A stretch of 64,000 nucleotides of DNA from Anaerozeibacter sp031551775 (GTDB lineage Bacteria > Bacillota > Clostridia > Christensenellales > Aristaeellaceae): NCBI GenBank assembly GCA_031551775.1, contig JAVBND010000046.1, positions 69,533-133,532 of the forward strand, written 5' to 3'. The notes under the pieces are model-generated. The model was not told the DNA's origin and did not search any database. It saw only the letters and a list, made by a program, of their open reading frames with translations. The position numbers were made by a program, and so were the translations under genes. Below are positions 52,958-61,360 of this stretch, one piece after another. Position 1 is the first letter of the stretch. Each line of letters opens with the position of its first letter.

Positions 52958-53008
52958 CCGCGATCATCGCATTGGTTTGTTTATCACAAATATTCCGTTT
53001 TCACACAA

Positions 53009-54493
53009 TTATCGCTCGGTGATATAGGAGAATACGTCGGATTTTGAAATGTGTTTGCCGAAAAATTCGCGATGCCCGCCCTTCTTAAGCGCAAGCACAC
53101 GGTCGCACATGCCAACCAACTCGTCGATATGCGAGGAAATGACCAGCAGCGCGCCGCCGCGCTGAACATAGGCGTTCATGAGGTTGTAGATTTCATTGCG
53201 TGAGGCGGCATCGATGTTCTTGGTGGGTTCTTCCAGCATCAGCACGCGGCAGTTTGAAAACAGCCAACGCGCGAGCAGTACCTTTTGCTGGTTTCCGGTC
53301 GAGAGGGATAAAACCGCGTCCTTCATTGAACGCATGCGGATGTTCATTTTGCGCACGTAACCCTGCGCAATGCGCTGCTCTTTGTTTTTTCGAAGGATTC
53401 CCCATGAATGGACTGCCTTCAGGTTAGAAAGGGTGATGTTTTCCGGCACCGGAAATCCCGTTTCAAGCCCGCGTGCGATGCGGTCTTCCGAGAGATAGCC
53501 AATGCCCAGCCTTACCGCCGCCGCGGGATCCCCGATCGTCACAGGCTGGCCGTACATCAGGATTTTCCCTCCGGCCAAGCGGTCAAGTCCGTATAAAACA
53601 TTCGGAATCAGCAGGCGCATCTCGCTCGTAAGCGCCGAAATGCCCAGGATCTCTCCCCTTCTGATTTCGATGTCAAGCGCTTTCAGCCCGGCTTCGCTTG
53701 AAAGCGAGATGGTTTTGAGAATCGGTTCCCGAGCCAGCGTCCTGAGCTTCGGATAGGCGTTTTTATTGGAGTCGTCAAGCATTTCGAGCACTCGCCCTTG
53801 ATCGAGCTGGTCGCTCCTGCCCAGGTGGCGCAAGCGCCCATTTTCAAGGATCACCACGTTGTCAGCGATTTCCAGAATGGTTTGAATGCGATGCGTGGTC
53901 ACAAGCACACTGCCGCCGCGAGCGGCGATGCTCTTTAGCAGCAACAGCATGGGGTCAAAGCGTTCGTCCTCGGGCGAAAGGTCCGGCTCGTCAAACAGCA
54001 CCAACCGCGCGCCCGAGAAGTACGCGCGAAGCAATTCGACCATGCGCTGCTGGCTGATCGTAAGGCTCGAGGCGGGCGCGTAGGCGTCCATATCAATTTC
54101 GAGCTCGTCAAGCATTTCCTGACACTTGCGGTACATCCTGCCCCAATCGATCATGCCCAAGCGGTTCTTGGGGTAGTGGTCGTGCATGAGGTTCTCCGCG
54201 ACAGAAAGCGTGCCGACGAGGTTGGGCTGATCGAGGATGCACACGATGCCCGACCGATCAGCATCGGCCGGGGTCTTCGGACGGTAAGGCACGCCGTCCA
54301 GCGTCATATCCCCCTCCTCCGGCGCATATATTCCGGCGATGATTTTCAATAGCGTACTCTTGCCCGATCCGTTCTCACCGATGACGCCGGTGATCTCGCC
54401 GCGCGCAACAGGCATGCTGACACCGGCGAGCGCCTCCGCATCGCCGTACCGCTTGGTTATATTATTGAGATTCAGAAATGACGTCTCGCGCAT
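53009..54493 (-). CDS. Orphan RbsA-type double ABC ATPase
   Basis: This is a sugar-type ABC ATPase of 494 residues without its own permease or binding protein next to it. The first half has GENGSGKSTLLK, but the linker motif is only SLTISQQRMVELL and the Walker B is ARLVLFDEPDLSPED. In the second half the Walker A is lost (ISALTSEMRLLIPNVLYG); the signature LSTGNQQKVLLARWL and VLMLEEPTKNIDA remain. The ATG at 54493 with GGAGG is chosen over the TTG at 54508. It may serve another transporter or have a regulatory role. Co-transcribed with a DeoR gene. Confidence 0.87.
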   Translation of the reverse strand: MRETSFLNLNNITKRYGDAEALAGVSMPVARGEITGVIGENGSGKSTLLKIIAGIYAPEEGDMTLDGVPYRPKTPADADRSGIVCILDQPNLVGTLSVAENLMHDHYPKNRLGMIDWGRMYRKCQEMLDELEIDMDAYAPASSLTISQQRMVELLRAYFSGARLVLFDEPDLSPEDERFDPMLLLLKSIAARGGSVLVTTHRIQTILEIADNVVILENGRLRHLGRSDQLDQGRVLEMLDDSNKNAYPKLRTLAREPILKTISLSSEAGLKALDIEIRRGEILGISALTSEMRLLIPNVLYGLDRLAGGKILMYGQPVTIGDPAAAVRLGIGYLSEDRIARGLETGFPVPENITLSNLKAVHSWGILRKNKEQRIAQGYVRKMNIRMRSMKDAVLSLSTGNQQKVLLARWLFSNCRVLMLEEPTKNIDAASRNEIYNLMNAYVQRGGALLVISSHIDELVGMCDRVLALKKGGHREFFGKHISKSDVFSYITER

Positions 54494-54504
54494 GCCTGCC
54501 TCCG

Positions 54505-55281
54505 TCAAATGGATGTATAGAGCCGAACGCCATGATCGATGAAATACTCGCTGAATTCCCCGGAGATTTGCATATTGGAGACCACGCTTTGAAAAAAATC
54601 AAGCGGCGCGAGCGGCACCATGGTGCGCTTGCCAAATTTGGAAAAATCGATGAGCATCACGGTCTCCTCGGCGCGTCTGATGATGGCCTTGTACAGCGCC
54701 GCCTGCTCGCGGCTGTACATCGTATAACCGGCTTCCAGCGTCGCGCCTTGGGCGGACAGGAAGGCTTTGTCAAGGTACATGTTTTGAATATTGTCCTCGG
54801 CATACATGCCGTAGCTTGACAAGATGCCCTCAATTGTCTCCACATCGCCGCCCAGCAGCACCGTTGAAACGCGGCTTTTGCGCGCCGTCGCCGCCGCGAC
54901 ATTCAGACTATTGGTCACGATGGTGACATTCATGTCGGGCAATTGTTCGGCAAAGCACAGGCAAGTCGAGCCCGCGCCGATGAACACGCATTCACCCTCG
55001 CCGATTAGGCTTGCGGCAATCAGGCCAATTTCGCGCTTTTCCTTTGAATAGTGATCGATATCGATGTTTAATTGGATTTCACCAAAAGAGGCATCCCCCA
55101 CTTCCTGAAGCAGCGCCCCGCCATGCTCCTTGATGAGAAATCCCTCATTTTCCAAAATATCAAGGTCCCTGCGCACGGTAGCCACAGACACGCTGAGCAA
55201 GGTGCACAGCGCAGCCACATCGATGTGTTTTGATTCCAGCAGGATCTCCCTGATTCTCTTTCGTCTCTCGGCGGCGAACAT
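54505..55281 (-). CDS. DeoR-family transcriptional regulator
   Basis: This is a regulator of 258 residues. The winged helix (RKRIREILLESKHIDVAALCTLLSVSVATVRRDLDILENEGFL in part) is followed by the DeoRC sensor (CVFIGAGSTCLCFAEQL, YMYSREQAALYKAII-like TMYSREQAALYK). It lies 11 bp upstream of the orphan ATPase gene on the same strand and probably regulates that operon from direct repeats in its own leader. Confidence 0.9.
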   Translation of the reverse strand: MFAAERRKRIREILLESKHIDVAALCTLLSVSVATVRRDLDILENEGFLIKEHGGALLQEVGDASFGEIQLNIDIDHYSKEKREIGLIAASLIGEGECVFIGAGSTCLCFAEQLPDMNVTIVTNSLNVAAATARKSRVSTVLLGGDVETIEGILSSYGMYAEDNIQNMYLDKAFLSAQGATLEAGYTMYSREQAALYKAIIRRAEETVMLIDFSKFGKRTMVPLAPLDFFQSVVSNMQISGEFSEYFIDHGVRLYTSI

Positions 55282-55300
55282 GGTTAAATCCTTCCTTATC

Positions 55301-55336
55301 GGATATCGTTACCGGATGTCGCTTTTGGATATCGTT
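55301..55336. promoter_or_regulatory. Three direct repeats GGATRTCGYT upstream of the DeoR gene
   Basis: GGATATCGTT (55301-55310), GGATGTCGCT (55314-55323) and GGATATCGTT (55327-55336) have a 13-base period. They lie 20-55 bases upstream of the start codon, where an autoregulatory DeoR site would be expected. Confidence 0.6.
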
Positions 55337-55463
55337 GTTTTGCATTTTCGCCACAAAAGACAAAAATCCTTCATTTTCGCTCAATCATTTTGCGGCAGAG
55401 GCAATTGGGGAACCGCACGGGAGGCAATGCCTCATGAAAACGCGAAGCCAGCGCGGCCTCTTC

Positions 55464-56249
55464 CTATCCTCTGATGGGCAGCGTCACAACAACCTCGATC
55501 CTGTCCTCCTTGTGCTCGACCCGGCTGGTGGCCTTGACGCCGGCATCGTTGAGCGTCTTGACCACGCCCAGCACCGCGTTGATGAGCATCCGGTGGTCGC
55601 GCAGGTGCAACCGGAAGCGCGGATGCGCCGCATTTTGGGCGTTCATCTTTTCTACCAGCGCTTCCGTTTGCCTTACGTTCAAGTGCTCCGACGACGCGCG
55701 CGCCGCAGCCTCAAGCTGCTTATCCTCATGCTCGATCGCCAGGAGCGCGCGTGCGTGGCGTTCGCTGAGCGATCCGTCCAGGAGCGCCTGACGCACCGCG
55801 CCGGGAAGACGCAACAGGCGCAGCTTGTTGGCAACCGCGCTTTGGCTCAGCCCCAACCGTCCCGCCAGCGCTTCCTGGGAGAAGCCAAAGCTCGACAGCA
55901 TTTGTTTAAACGCTTCGGCTTCCTCGAAGTAGTGCAAGTCTTCGCGTTGCAGGTTTTCGATCAGCGCCATCAAAGCCGCCTCTCGCGCGTCCACGTTTTT
56001 GACCAGCGCGTCGATCACGGGATAGCCCAGCTTCTTCACCGCGCGCAGGCGCCGCTCGCCCGCGATCAATTCATACGAATCGCCAAGCCTTCTGACCACC
56101 ACCGGCGAGAGCAAGCCGTACTGGCTGATGGAATTTGACAATTCGTCAATGGATTGTTCGATAAAGCGGGTGCGCGGCTGCATCGCCGAAGCAAAAATCG
56201 CATCGACCGGGAGCTGAACCAGCTTGTCCTGCGCGTATATGTTTTGCAT
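55464..56249 (-). CDS. noc: ParB-family protein, nucleoid occlusion (Noc) type
   Basis: This is a DNA-binding protein of 261 residues. It has the ParB CTP-binding N-terminal domain (SQYGLLSPVVVRR, IAGERRLRAVKKLGY), the helix-turn-helix LAGRLGLSQSAVANKLRLLRLP, and SERHARALL, which is closer to Noc than to ParB. Noc protects the nucleoid from division over it, spreading from specific sites. The ATG at 56249 follows GGAGG. It lies downstream of the peptidase and MreB-like genes on the same strand. No parA gene is seen beside it. Confidence 0.83.
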   Translation of the reverse strand: MQNIYAQDKLVQLPVDAIFASAMQPRTRFIEQSIDELSNSISQYGLLSPVVVRRLGDSYELIAGERRLRAVKKLGYPVIDALVKNVDAREAALMALIENLQREDLHYFEEAEAFKQMLSSFGFSQEALAGRLGLSQSAVANKLRLLRLPGAVRQALLDGSLSERHARALLAIEHEDKQLEAAARASSEHLNVRQTEALVEKMNAQNAAHPRFRLHLRDHRMLINAVLGVVKTLNDAGVKATSRVEHKEDRIEVVVTLPIRG

Positions 56250-56375
56250 CGCCAACGCCTCCGCACTTTTCGATCCTCGTGGCGCGTACAAAAACAAACG
56301 CGCCCGCCCGCTTTATTGTATTCACGGATGAGCGCAATACTGCACAAACGACAGAGGTTTTGTTGTTCGCAAAGT

Positions 56376-57071
56376 TTATATGCCCAACATACGCCCGTTT
56401 TGCTTTAACCACTGTTTTGAGTCCTTGTAATCGGGCAGGTGCCTTTCGACCATGTCCCAAAACCTCATGGAGTGATTGAACTCGTACAAGTGGACAAGCT
56501 CGTGAACAACAACGTAATCGAGCGCGCCGGGCGGCGCCATGATCAGCTTCCAGTTGAAATTGAGGTTGTGCTTGCTCGAGCAACTGCCCCAGCGCGTCTT
56601 TTGCTCGCGGATGGTGATGCGCCCGGGCGCACGGCCGATGAGCGGTATAAAGTGGTCAAGCCGCTCGCAGATCACCGCGCGCGCGCGGTCAATCAAAAAT
56701 TCGCGCACCGCTTCGCGCACGGCCTCGCTTCCTGCGTCACGCGTTTGCACCCGAAGCGTTTGGCCTTCGATAAACACCCGTTTTGAACGCCCGGACTCAA
56801 CCATGAGCGTCAGCGGGATGCCCATGTAAAGCACCTGCGCGCCGCTCTCGAGCGTTGCGCGACCGATCATCGCCGCGCGCATCTTTTCGCGCGCTTCCTT
56901 AAGCCAGTCAGCCCGCTCAGTTACAAATAAATCGACCGTTCGGAGCCTGACGCCGCGCGGCGCGAACACCCGGGTCAAATCGCCCGTCACGCGCATCTCA
57001 ATGGACTTACGCGCGGTTTGAATAAGCTCGTAATCGATCACCTCGCGCCCGACGCGCACCGACCTAAACAT
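56376..57071 (-). CDS. YgjP-like zinc metallopeptidase
   Basis: This is a protein of 231 residues of the DUF45/YgjP (WLM-related) metallopeptidase group. The zinc motif is VVHELVHLYEFNHSMRFW near 180, with the third ligand in the NHS segment. Upstream is RITIREQKTRWGSCS, typical of the family. No signal peptide is present, so it acts in the cytoplasm; the substrate is unknown. It begins 2 bp after the MreB-like gene. Confidence 0.88.
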   Translation of the reverse strand: MFRSVRVGREVIDYELIQTARKSIEMRVTGDLTRVFAPRGVRLRTVDLFVTERADWLKEAREKMRAAMIGRATLESGAQVLYMGIPLTLMVESGRSKRVFIEGQTLRVQTRDAGSEAVREAVREFLIDRARAVICERLDHFIPLIGRAPGRITIREQKTRWGSCSSKHNLNFNWKLIMAPPGALDYVVVHELVHLYEFNHSMRFWDMVERHLPDYKDSKQWLKQNGRMLGI

Positions 57072-57073
57072 CT

Positions 57074-58105
57074 TCAGCGCCTCACGCCCGGCAAGCGCTT
57101 TTCGAGGATGGTCTGATGCGCTTCGCCCAGGCGGTCAAATTCATCGCTTTTTTCAAGCATCACGCTCAGGCCCCGCGCCACCGCGAGCTGCGGAAGTTCC
57201 GCCACGCGACAAGGGATGCCCGTGTACTCCGTGATCTTCTGGCTAAGGCCGTAAACCTGCGCGCCGCCTCCTGTCAGCACGATGCCGCAATCCATCAGAT
57301 CCGATGTCAGCTCGTGCCCGGCGGCCCTCAGCATCCGGTCGGCCATAAGCGCCACTTGTTCAATCAGCGGCTCAATGCTTTCTACGATACGCGCGACCTC
57401 AACCTCTATCGCGCGCGGGAAGCCGGACGCTCCGTCAAGCCCCGTCACCGTTTCCTTGAGGTCCGCGCCCGCTATGGCGGTTGCCAGCGATATTTTAAGT
57501 CCCTCAGCGGTTCTAGGGCCTATGTGGCAACCGTAGCGCGTCGCCATCATGCGCACAATTTGGTCGTCAATCATCGCCATGCCAAATGGCAGGTAATCGG
57601 AAAACGCCACCGTGTTCATCACAATCAGCGCTCCGTTCACACTGTGCGCGCCCACATCGATCACCATCTGCCCCTTGGGCAAGGCAATGTCAATCCCCGC
57701 GCCGAGCGCCGCCGCGAGGTCAAGCCGCACCAGCGTGCAAGCGTTCGCGCCCGAATCCAGGGCGAGCGCCACCAAGCGCTTCATTTGCCCCATGGGCAGT
57801 GACGGCGCGCGCGCAATCAGCACGCGCGGCCTGTGCACAAACCCCGACGCGATCGCCTTTTCAAAGAGGTAGCTCAAATAACTTGTCAGCGCGTCCTCGC
57901 GCGCGATGGCCCCGCCCTTGACGGCAAACGCCACATCAAGGCCCTCCGGCGCGCGCCCGTAGAACTCGAACGCCTCGTCCCCAAGCGCCGTCATTTGCCC
58001 CGCGCGCGCCGCCCACGCGCTCGACTGGTTCATGACCAACCCGCGCTCCTTGACGCACATGCGCGTGTTCCAACTGCCCAGATCAAACGCGATGTTCACG
58101 TTCAC
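57074..58105 (-). CDS. MreB/Mbl-like actin homologue
   Basis: This is a protein of 343 residues with the actin ATPase fold: IAFDLGSWNTRM (phosphate 1), QMVIDVGAHSVNGALIV (phosphate 2) and GIVLTGGGAQVYGLSQKI (adenosine motif). It is divergent from standard MreB, for example in the first motif where DLGTANT is usual. The GTG at 58105 has GGGGGAAAG upstream; the ATG at 58120 overlaps the spoIIID stop as TAATG but lacks a site. The spoIIID-mreB order is the one in Bacillus (spoIIID-mbl). It likely organises side-wall synthesis. Confidence 0.85.
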   Translation of the reverse strand: MNVNIAFDLGSWNTRMCVKERGLVMNQSSAWAARAGQMTALGDEAFEFYGRAPEGLDVAFAVKGGAIAREDALTSYLSYLFEKAIASGFVHRPRVLIARAPSLPMGQMKRLVALALDSGANACTLVRLDLAAALGAGIDIALPKGQMVIDVGAHSVNGALIVMNTVAFSDYLPFGMAMIDDQIVRMMATRYGCHIGPRTAEGLKISLATAIAGADLKETVTGLDGASGFPRAIEVEVARIVESIEPLIEQVALMADRMLRAAGHELTSDLMDCGIVLTGGGAQVYGLSQKITEYTGIPCRVAELPQLAVARGLSVMLEKSDEFDRLGEAHQTILEKRLPGVRR

Positions 58106-58119
58106 GTATCTTTCCCCCA

Positions 58120-58392
58120 TTAGGGAGGCCGGATCTTCTCCGCCCCCATCGTCTTGTATTTCTCGCGGGTCGCCATCCCGCCGCGAATATGGCGCTCCTG
58201 ACGGTTGATGCCCAGGAGCTTATCCACGCGCCGCGCCAAGTCCTCATCGATCAGCTTAAGCCGCGTGCGCATGTCCTTGTGTACGGTGGTCTTGCTGACC
58301 CTGAACCGGTCGGCGCATCCCCTTACAGTGGAGCCGGTATCCAGCATGTAATTCGCACATGCCACGACGCGCTCCGCGATATGCTGCTTCAC
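58120..58392 (-). CDS. spoIIID: Sporulation transcriptional regulator SpoIIID
   Basis: This is a small DNA-binding protein of 90 residues used in the mother cell during sporulation. It has the helix-turn-helix CADRFRVSKTTVHKDMRTRL and the conserved C-terminal basic region RHIRGGMATREKYK. The start is GTG with GGGGAGGGGCGGGC upstream. It is followed directly by the MreB-like gene. Together with SpoVT it supports an endospore-forming lineage. Confidence 0.95.
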   Translation of the reverse strand: MKQHIAERVVACANYMLDTGSTVRGCADRFRVSKTTVHKDMRTRLKLIDEDLARRVDKLLGINRQERHIRGGMATREKYKTMGAEKIRPP

Positions 58393-58741
58393 GCCCGCCC
58401 CTCCCCTTCTTTAGGCCTTGCCGATTCAGCGTATGCAAGGCGACGGGGCGTTCATTACGCGTCATGCGCCAATTGTAGCACACTCGCCGCGTCGAAGACA
58501 AGGATAGATTGAGTCATCCATGTTCTTAAGCGGAACGATTCACCTGCCATTGTTTTGAATATCGATGAAATGCTTCAACGCGCGCCGCCCAAACCGCCCG
58601 ATTTTTCCCGTTACATGCGAATACTCCGCCTGAATTTCGTCCAAACCCTTGCGCAAACCCGCAAACCGTCGTATAATAAAAGCACAACACGGAACGTTTC
58701 GTGATCTTGTAACCCTTTGAAATGTATAGGAGGTTGTAACG
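58393..58741. other. Intergenic region between divergent spoIIID and fucI
   Basis: The gap holds the spoIIID leader and the fucI promoter. On the minus strand a short open stretch near 58540-58655 reads like protein (RKGLDEIQAEYSHVTGKIG and GRFGRRALKHFIDI) but has no start site; it may be a gene remnant. A CATACGCT word upstream of spoIIID partly matches a sigma-E -10 box, without a matching -35. Confidence 0.5.
58649..58677 (+). promoter_or_regulatory. Promoter of the L-fucose isomerase gene
   Basis: TTGCGC (58649-58654) and TATAAT (58672-58677) are separated by 17 bases; the start codon is 64 bases further. Confidence 0.6.
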
Positions 58742-60571
58742 ATGGCCAACAAGTCTGCGTTTCCTATGAATGAACCGAAGAACCGCCTGGTGGGAGACCT
58801 GCCCAAGATCGGCATCCGCCCGTGCATCGACGGCCGCCGCGGAATACTACTGGTCCGCGAGAGCCTGGAAGAACTGACCATGACGCTGGCGAAAGCCGCG
58901 AAGGACTTTTTGGAGGCGAACCTCAAGCATTCCTGCGGCCTGCCCGTAGAGTGCGTCATCGCGGACACCACGATTGGCCGCGTTGCCGAGGCCGCCGCGT
59001 GCGCGGAAAAATTCCGCCGCGAAGGCGTGGGCGTTTCGATCACCGTGACCCCCTGCTGGTGCTATGGTTCCGAGACCATGGACATGGATCCCCTGACCCC
59101 CAAGGCGGTCTGGGGTTTCAACGGCACCGAGCGCCCGGGCGCCGTATACCTTGCCGCCGTGCTTGCCGCCCACGCGCAGAAGGGCATCCCCGCGTTTGGC
59201 ATCTACGGCCACGATGTGCAGGACATGAGCATGGCCAACTCCATCCCCGAAGACGTTGCGGAAAAACTGCTTCGGTTTGCCAAGGCGGGCCTGGCCGTCG
59301 CGACCATGCGCGGCAAAAGCTACCTCGCCATGGGCGGCACATCCATGGGCATTGCCGGCTCCATCGTGAACCCGGAACTGCTCGAAAAGTTTTTCGGCAT
59401 GCGCAGCGAGTCGGTTGATTCGACCGAATTCGTGCGCCGCTGGGAAGAGGGCGTGTACGACCCGGAGGAATTCGAAAAGGCGCTCAAGTGGGCCGACGAA
59501 AACCTCACCCTCGGCTGGGACAAGAACCCGCCCGAGCTTCGCCACGACGACAAGTACAAGCGGTGGTGCTTTGAGACCAACCTCAAGATGGCCATCATCG
59601 CCAAGGACATGATGGTGGGCAACCCACGCCTTGCCGAACTCGGTTTCAAGGAAGAAGCGGTGGGCCACAACGCCATCCTTGCGGGCTTCCAGGGTCAGCG
59701 CCAGTGGAACGACCATTTCCCGAACGGCGACTTCATGGAGGCGCTGCTCTCTTCGAGCTTTGACTGGACCGGCATCCGCGAGCCGATGCCCATCGCGACC
59801 GAAAACGACCACCTCAACGGCCTGTCCATGCTGATGGCGAAACTGCTGAACAACATCGCCGCCGGCTTTGCCGACGTGCGCACCTACTGGAGCCCCGACG
59901 CCATCGAGCGCGTGAGCGGCTGGAAGCCGGACGGCCTTGCCGAAGGCGGCTTGATCCACCTGATCAACTCGGGCGCCGTGTGCCTGGACGCCAGCGGCGA
60001 ATGCGTGAACGACAAGGGCGAGCCCTGCATGAAACCCTGGTATGAGATTTCAAGCGAAGAAGCGGTCAAGATGGCGGATGCCACCGAGTGGTGCTACGCG
60101 GACCTCGGCTACTTCCGCGGCGGCGGATATTCCTCGCATCTGACCAGCAAGGGCGGGATGCCCGTAACCATGCTGCGGCTTAACCTGGTGGACGGGCTCG
60201 GCCCGGTTCTGCAAATCGCCGAAGGCTGGACGGTTGAGATTCCCAAGAACGTACACGAAATCCTCGACAAGCGCACCGACCCCACCTGGCCGACCACCTG
60301 GTTCGCCCCGCGCCTGACCGGCGAAGGCGCATTCTCCGACACCTATTCGGTCATGAATTTCTGGGGCGCGAACCATGGCGCGTTCGCCTACGGCCACATC
60401 GGCGCGGACCTGATTACGCTGTGCTCGATGCTGCGCATCCCGGTCAATATGCACAACGTGCCCGAAGGGGACATCTTCCGCCCGAGCACCTGGAACGCGT
60501 TTGGCACGAAGGACCGCGAAGGTGCGGACTTCCGCGCATGCGCGGCATACGGCCCGCTGTACGGAAAATAA
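58742..60571 (+). CDS. fucI: L-fucose isomerase
   Basis: This is a cytosolic enzyme of 609 residues converting L-fucose to L-fuculose with Mn2+. It has the full-length FucI layout: LPKIGIRPCIDGRRGILLVRE in parts, then GFNGTERPGAVYLAAVLAAH, GAIRGKSYL-like MRGKSYLAMGGTSMGIAG, the metal-site PIATENDHLNGLSMLMAKLL, and the C-terminal HGAFAYGHIGADLITL with the metal His. AGGAGG precedes the ATG. No fucose kinase or aldolase is adjacent; those steps must be elsewhere. It may also act on D-arabinose or L-rhamnose-like sugars. Confidence 0.94.
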   Translation: MANKSAFPMNEPKNRLVGDLPKIGIRPCIDGRRGILLVRESLEELTMTLAKAAKDFLEANLKHSCGLPVECVIADTTIGRVAEAAACAEKFRREGVGVSITVTPCWCYGSETMDMDPLTPKAVWGFNGTERPGAVYLAAVLAAHAQKGIPAFGIYGHDVQDMSMANSIPEDVAEKLLRFAKAGLAVATMRGKSYLAMGGTSMGIAGSIVNPELLEKFFGMRSESVDSTEFVRRWEEGVYDPEEFEKALKWADENLTLGWDKNPPELRHDDKYKRWCFETNLKMAIIAKDMMVGNPRLAELGFKEEAVGHNAILAGFQGQRQWNDHFPNGDFMEALLSSSFDWTGIREPMPIATENDHLNGLSMLMAKLLNNIAAGFADVRTYWSPDAIERVSGWKPDGLAEGGLIHLINSGAVCLDASGECVNDKGEPCMKPWYEISSEEAVKMADATEWCYADLGYFRGGGYSSHLTSKGGMPVTMLRLNLVDGLGPVLQIAEGWTVEIPKNVHEILDKRTDPTWPTTWFAPRLTGEGAFSDTYSVMNFWGANHGAFAYGHIGADLITLCSMLRIPVNMHNVPEGDIFRPSTWNAFGTKDREGADFRACAAYGPLYGK

Positions 60572-60591
60572 AGCAAAAAACATCGACACAA

Positions 60592-60625
60592 GGCCGCCGC
60601 GATCTTTTGATGGATCGCGGCGGCC
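60592..60625 (+). terminator. Hairpin after fucI
   Basis: A 13-bp perfect GC-rich stem (60592-60604 with 60613-60625, 8-nt loop) lies between the convergent fucI and alarmone synthetase genes. CCTTCGGG follows rather than a T run. Confidence 0.65.
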
Positions 60626-60650
60626 CCTTCGGGCGCTTGCCCGGTACGTA

Positions 60651-61331
60651 TCATCCCTTCTGCGCCTTGATGCGCGCAAAAATCTTGCGCATGCGCAGGT
60701 CCACATCGTGCAAATCATCCGCGCAATTTCTGAGTTCTTCGGCATCCTGTTCCTTCCCATCGCCGGTTTTATAGCGCAGTTCGTGCTCGAGGCTGGCCCA
60801 CATGTCCATGGCGATGGTGCGCAATTGAATCTCGACCGGCACCATTTGGGTTCCTTCAACCATGGATACGGGCGTCATGACCACGAGATGCAGGCTCCGG
60901 TAACCCGAGGGCTTGGGACTTGCGATATAGTCGCTCTTCCTGATCAAGGTGATATCGCCCTGAGAGATCAGCACTTCGCTCAGGCGATAGATATCGCTCG
61001 TGTAGTTGCACACCACGCGCAAACCCGCGATGTCCTGTATGTTTTCCCGTAGCGCTTCGACAGTAAAGGGAATGTCCTTGCGCGTCATCTTCTCCACGAT
61101 GCTCTCCGGCGATTTTAAGCGGCATTCGATGTGGTGGATCGGATTGTGGTCGTGCAGAATTTGAAATTCCTCATCCAGCACCTCAAGCTTCGTGCACACT
61201 TCCTTCATCGCGCCCCGGTATACCGGGACGATCCGGAGGTAGCTCTGGACCAGTTGCACCGCCCGCTCGCCGACGCCGGGCAGGCCGTCAAACCGATGAA
61301 TGTTAAACCCCATCCGTTTTTCAAGAATCAA
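60651..61331 (-). CDS. Small alarmone synthetase (RelQ/YjbM-type RelA/SpoT domain)
   Basis: This is a GTP pyrophosphokinase of about 226 residues that makes (p)ppGpp. The synthetase domain has DIAGLRVVCNY near 105, SDYIASPKPSGYRSLH (nucleotide binding) and VEIQLRTIAMDMWASLEHEL. No hydrolase domain or TGS/ACT domains are present. TTG at 61331 has GGGAG 8 bases upstream; the ATG at 61313 is an alternative. It follows the HAD phosphatase gene on the same strand by 29 bp. Confidence 0.93.
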   Translation of the reverse strand: MILEKRMGFNIHRFDGLPGVGERAVQLVQSYLRIVPVYRGAMKEVCTKLEVLDEEFQILHDHNPIHHIECRLKSPESIVEKMTRKDIPFTVEALRENIQDIAGLRVVCNYTSDIYRLSEVLISQGDITLIRKSDYIASPKPSGYRSLHLVVMTPVSMVEGTQMVPVEIQLRTIAMDMWASLEHELRYKTGDGKEQDAEELRNCADDLHDVDLRMRKIFARIKAQKG

Positions 61332-61360
61332 GCGCGTCGCTCCCTTCCATGAAGGACTCC

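Noticed and set aside
55464..56249. Chromosome partition ParB with an origin of replication nearby
   Set aside because: No parA, no clear parS or DnaA boxes were found, and the SERHARALL region favours Noc.
58847..59959. Long open frame (370 codons) antisense to fucI
   Set aside because: It lies wholly opposite a full-length, motif-complete fucI. Such frames are expected in high-GC genes with biased codons, and it shows no domain or ribosome binding site.
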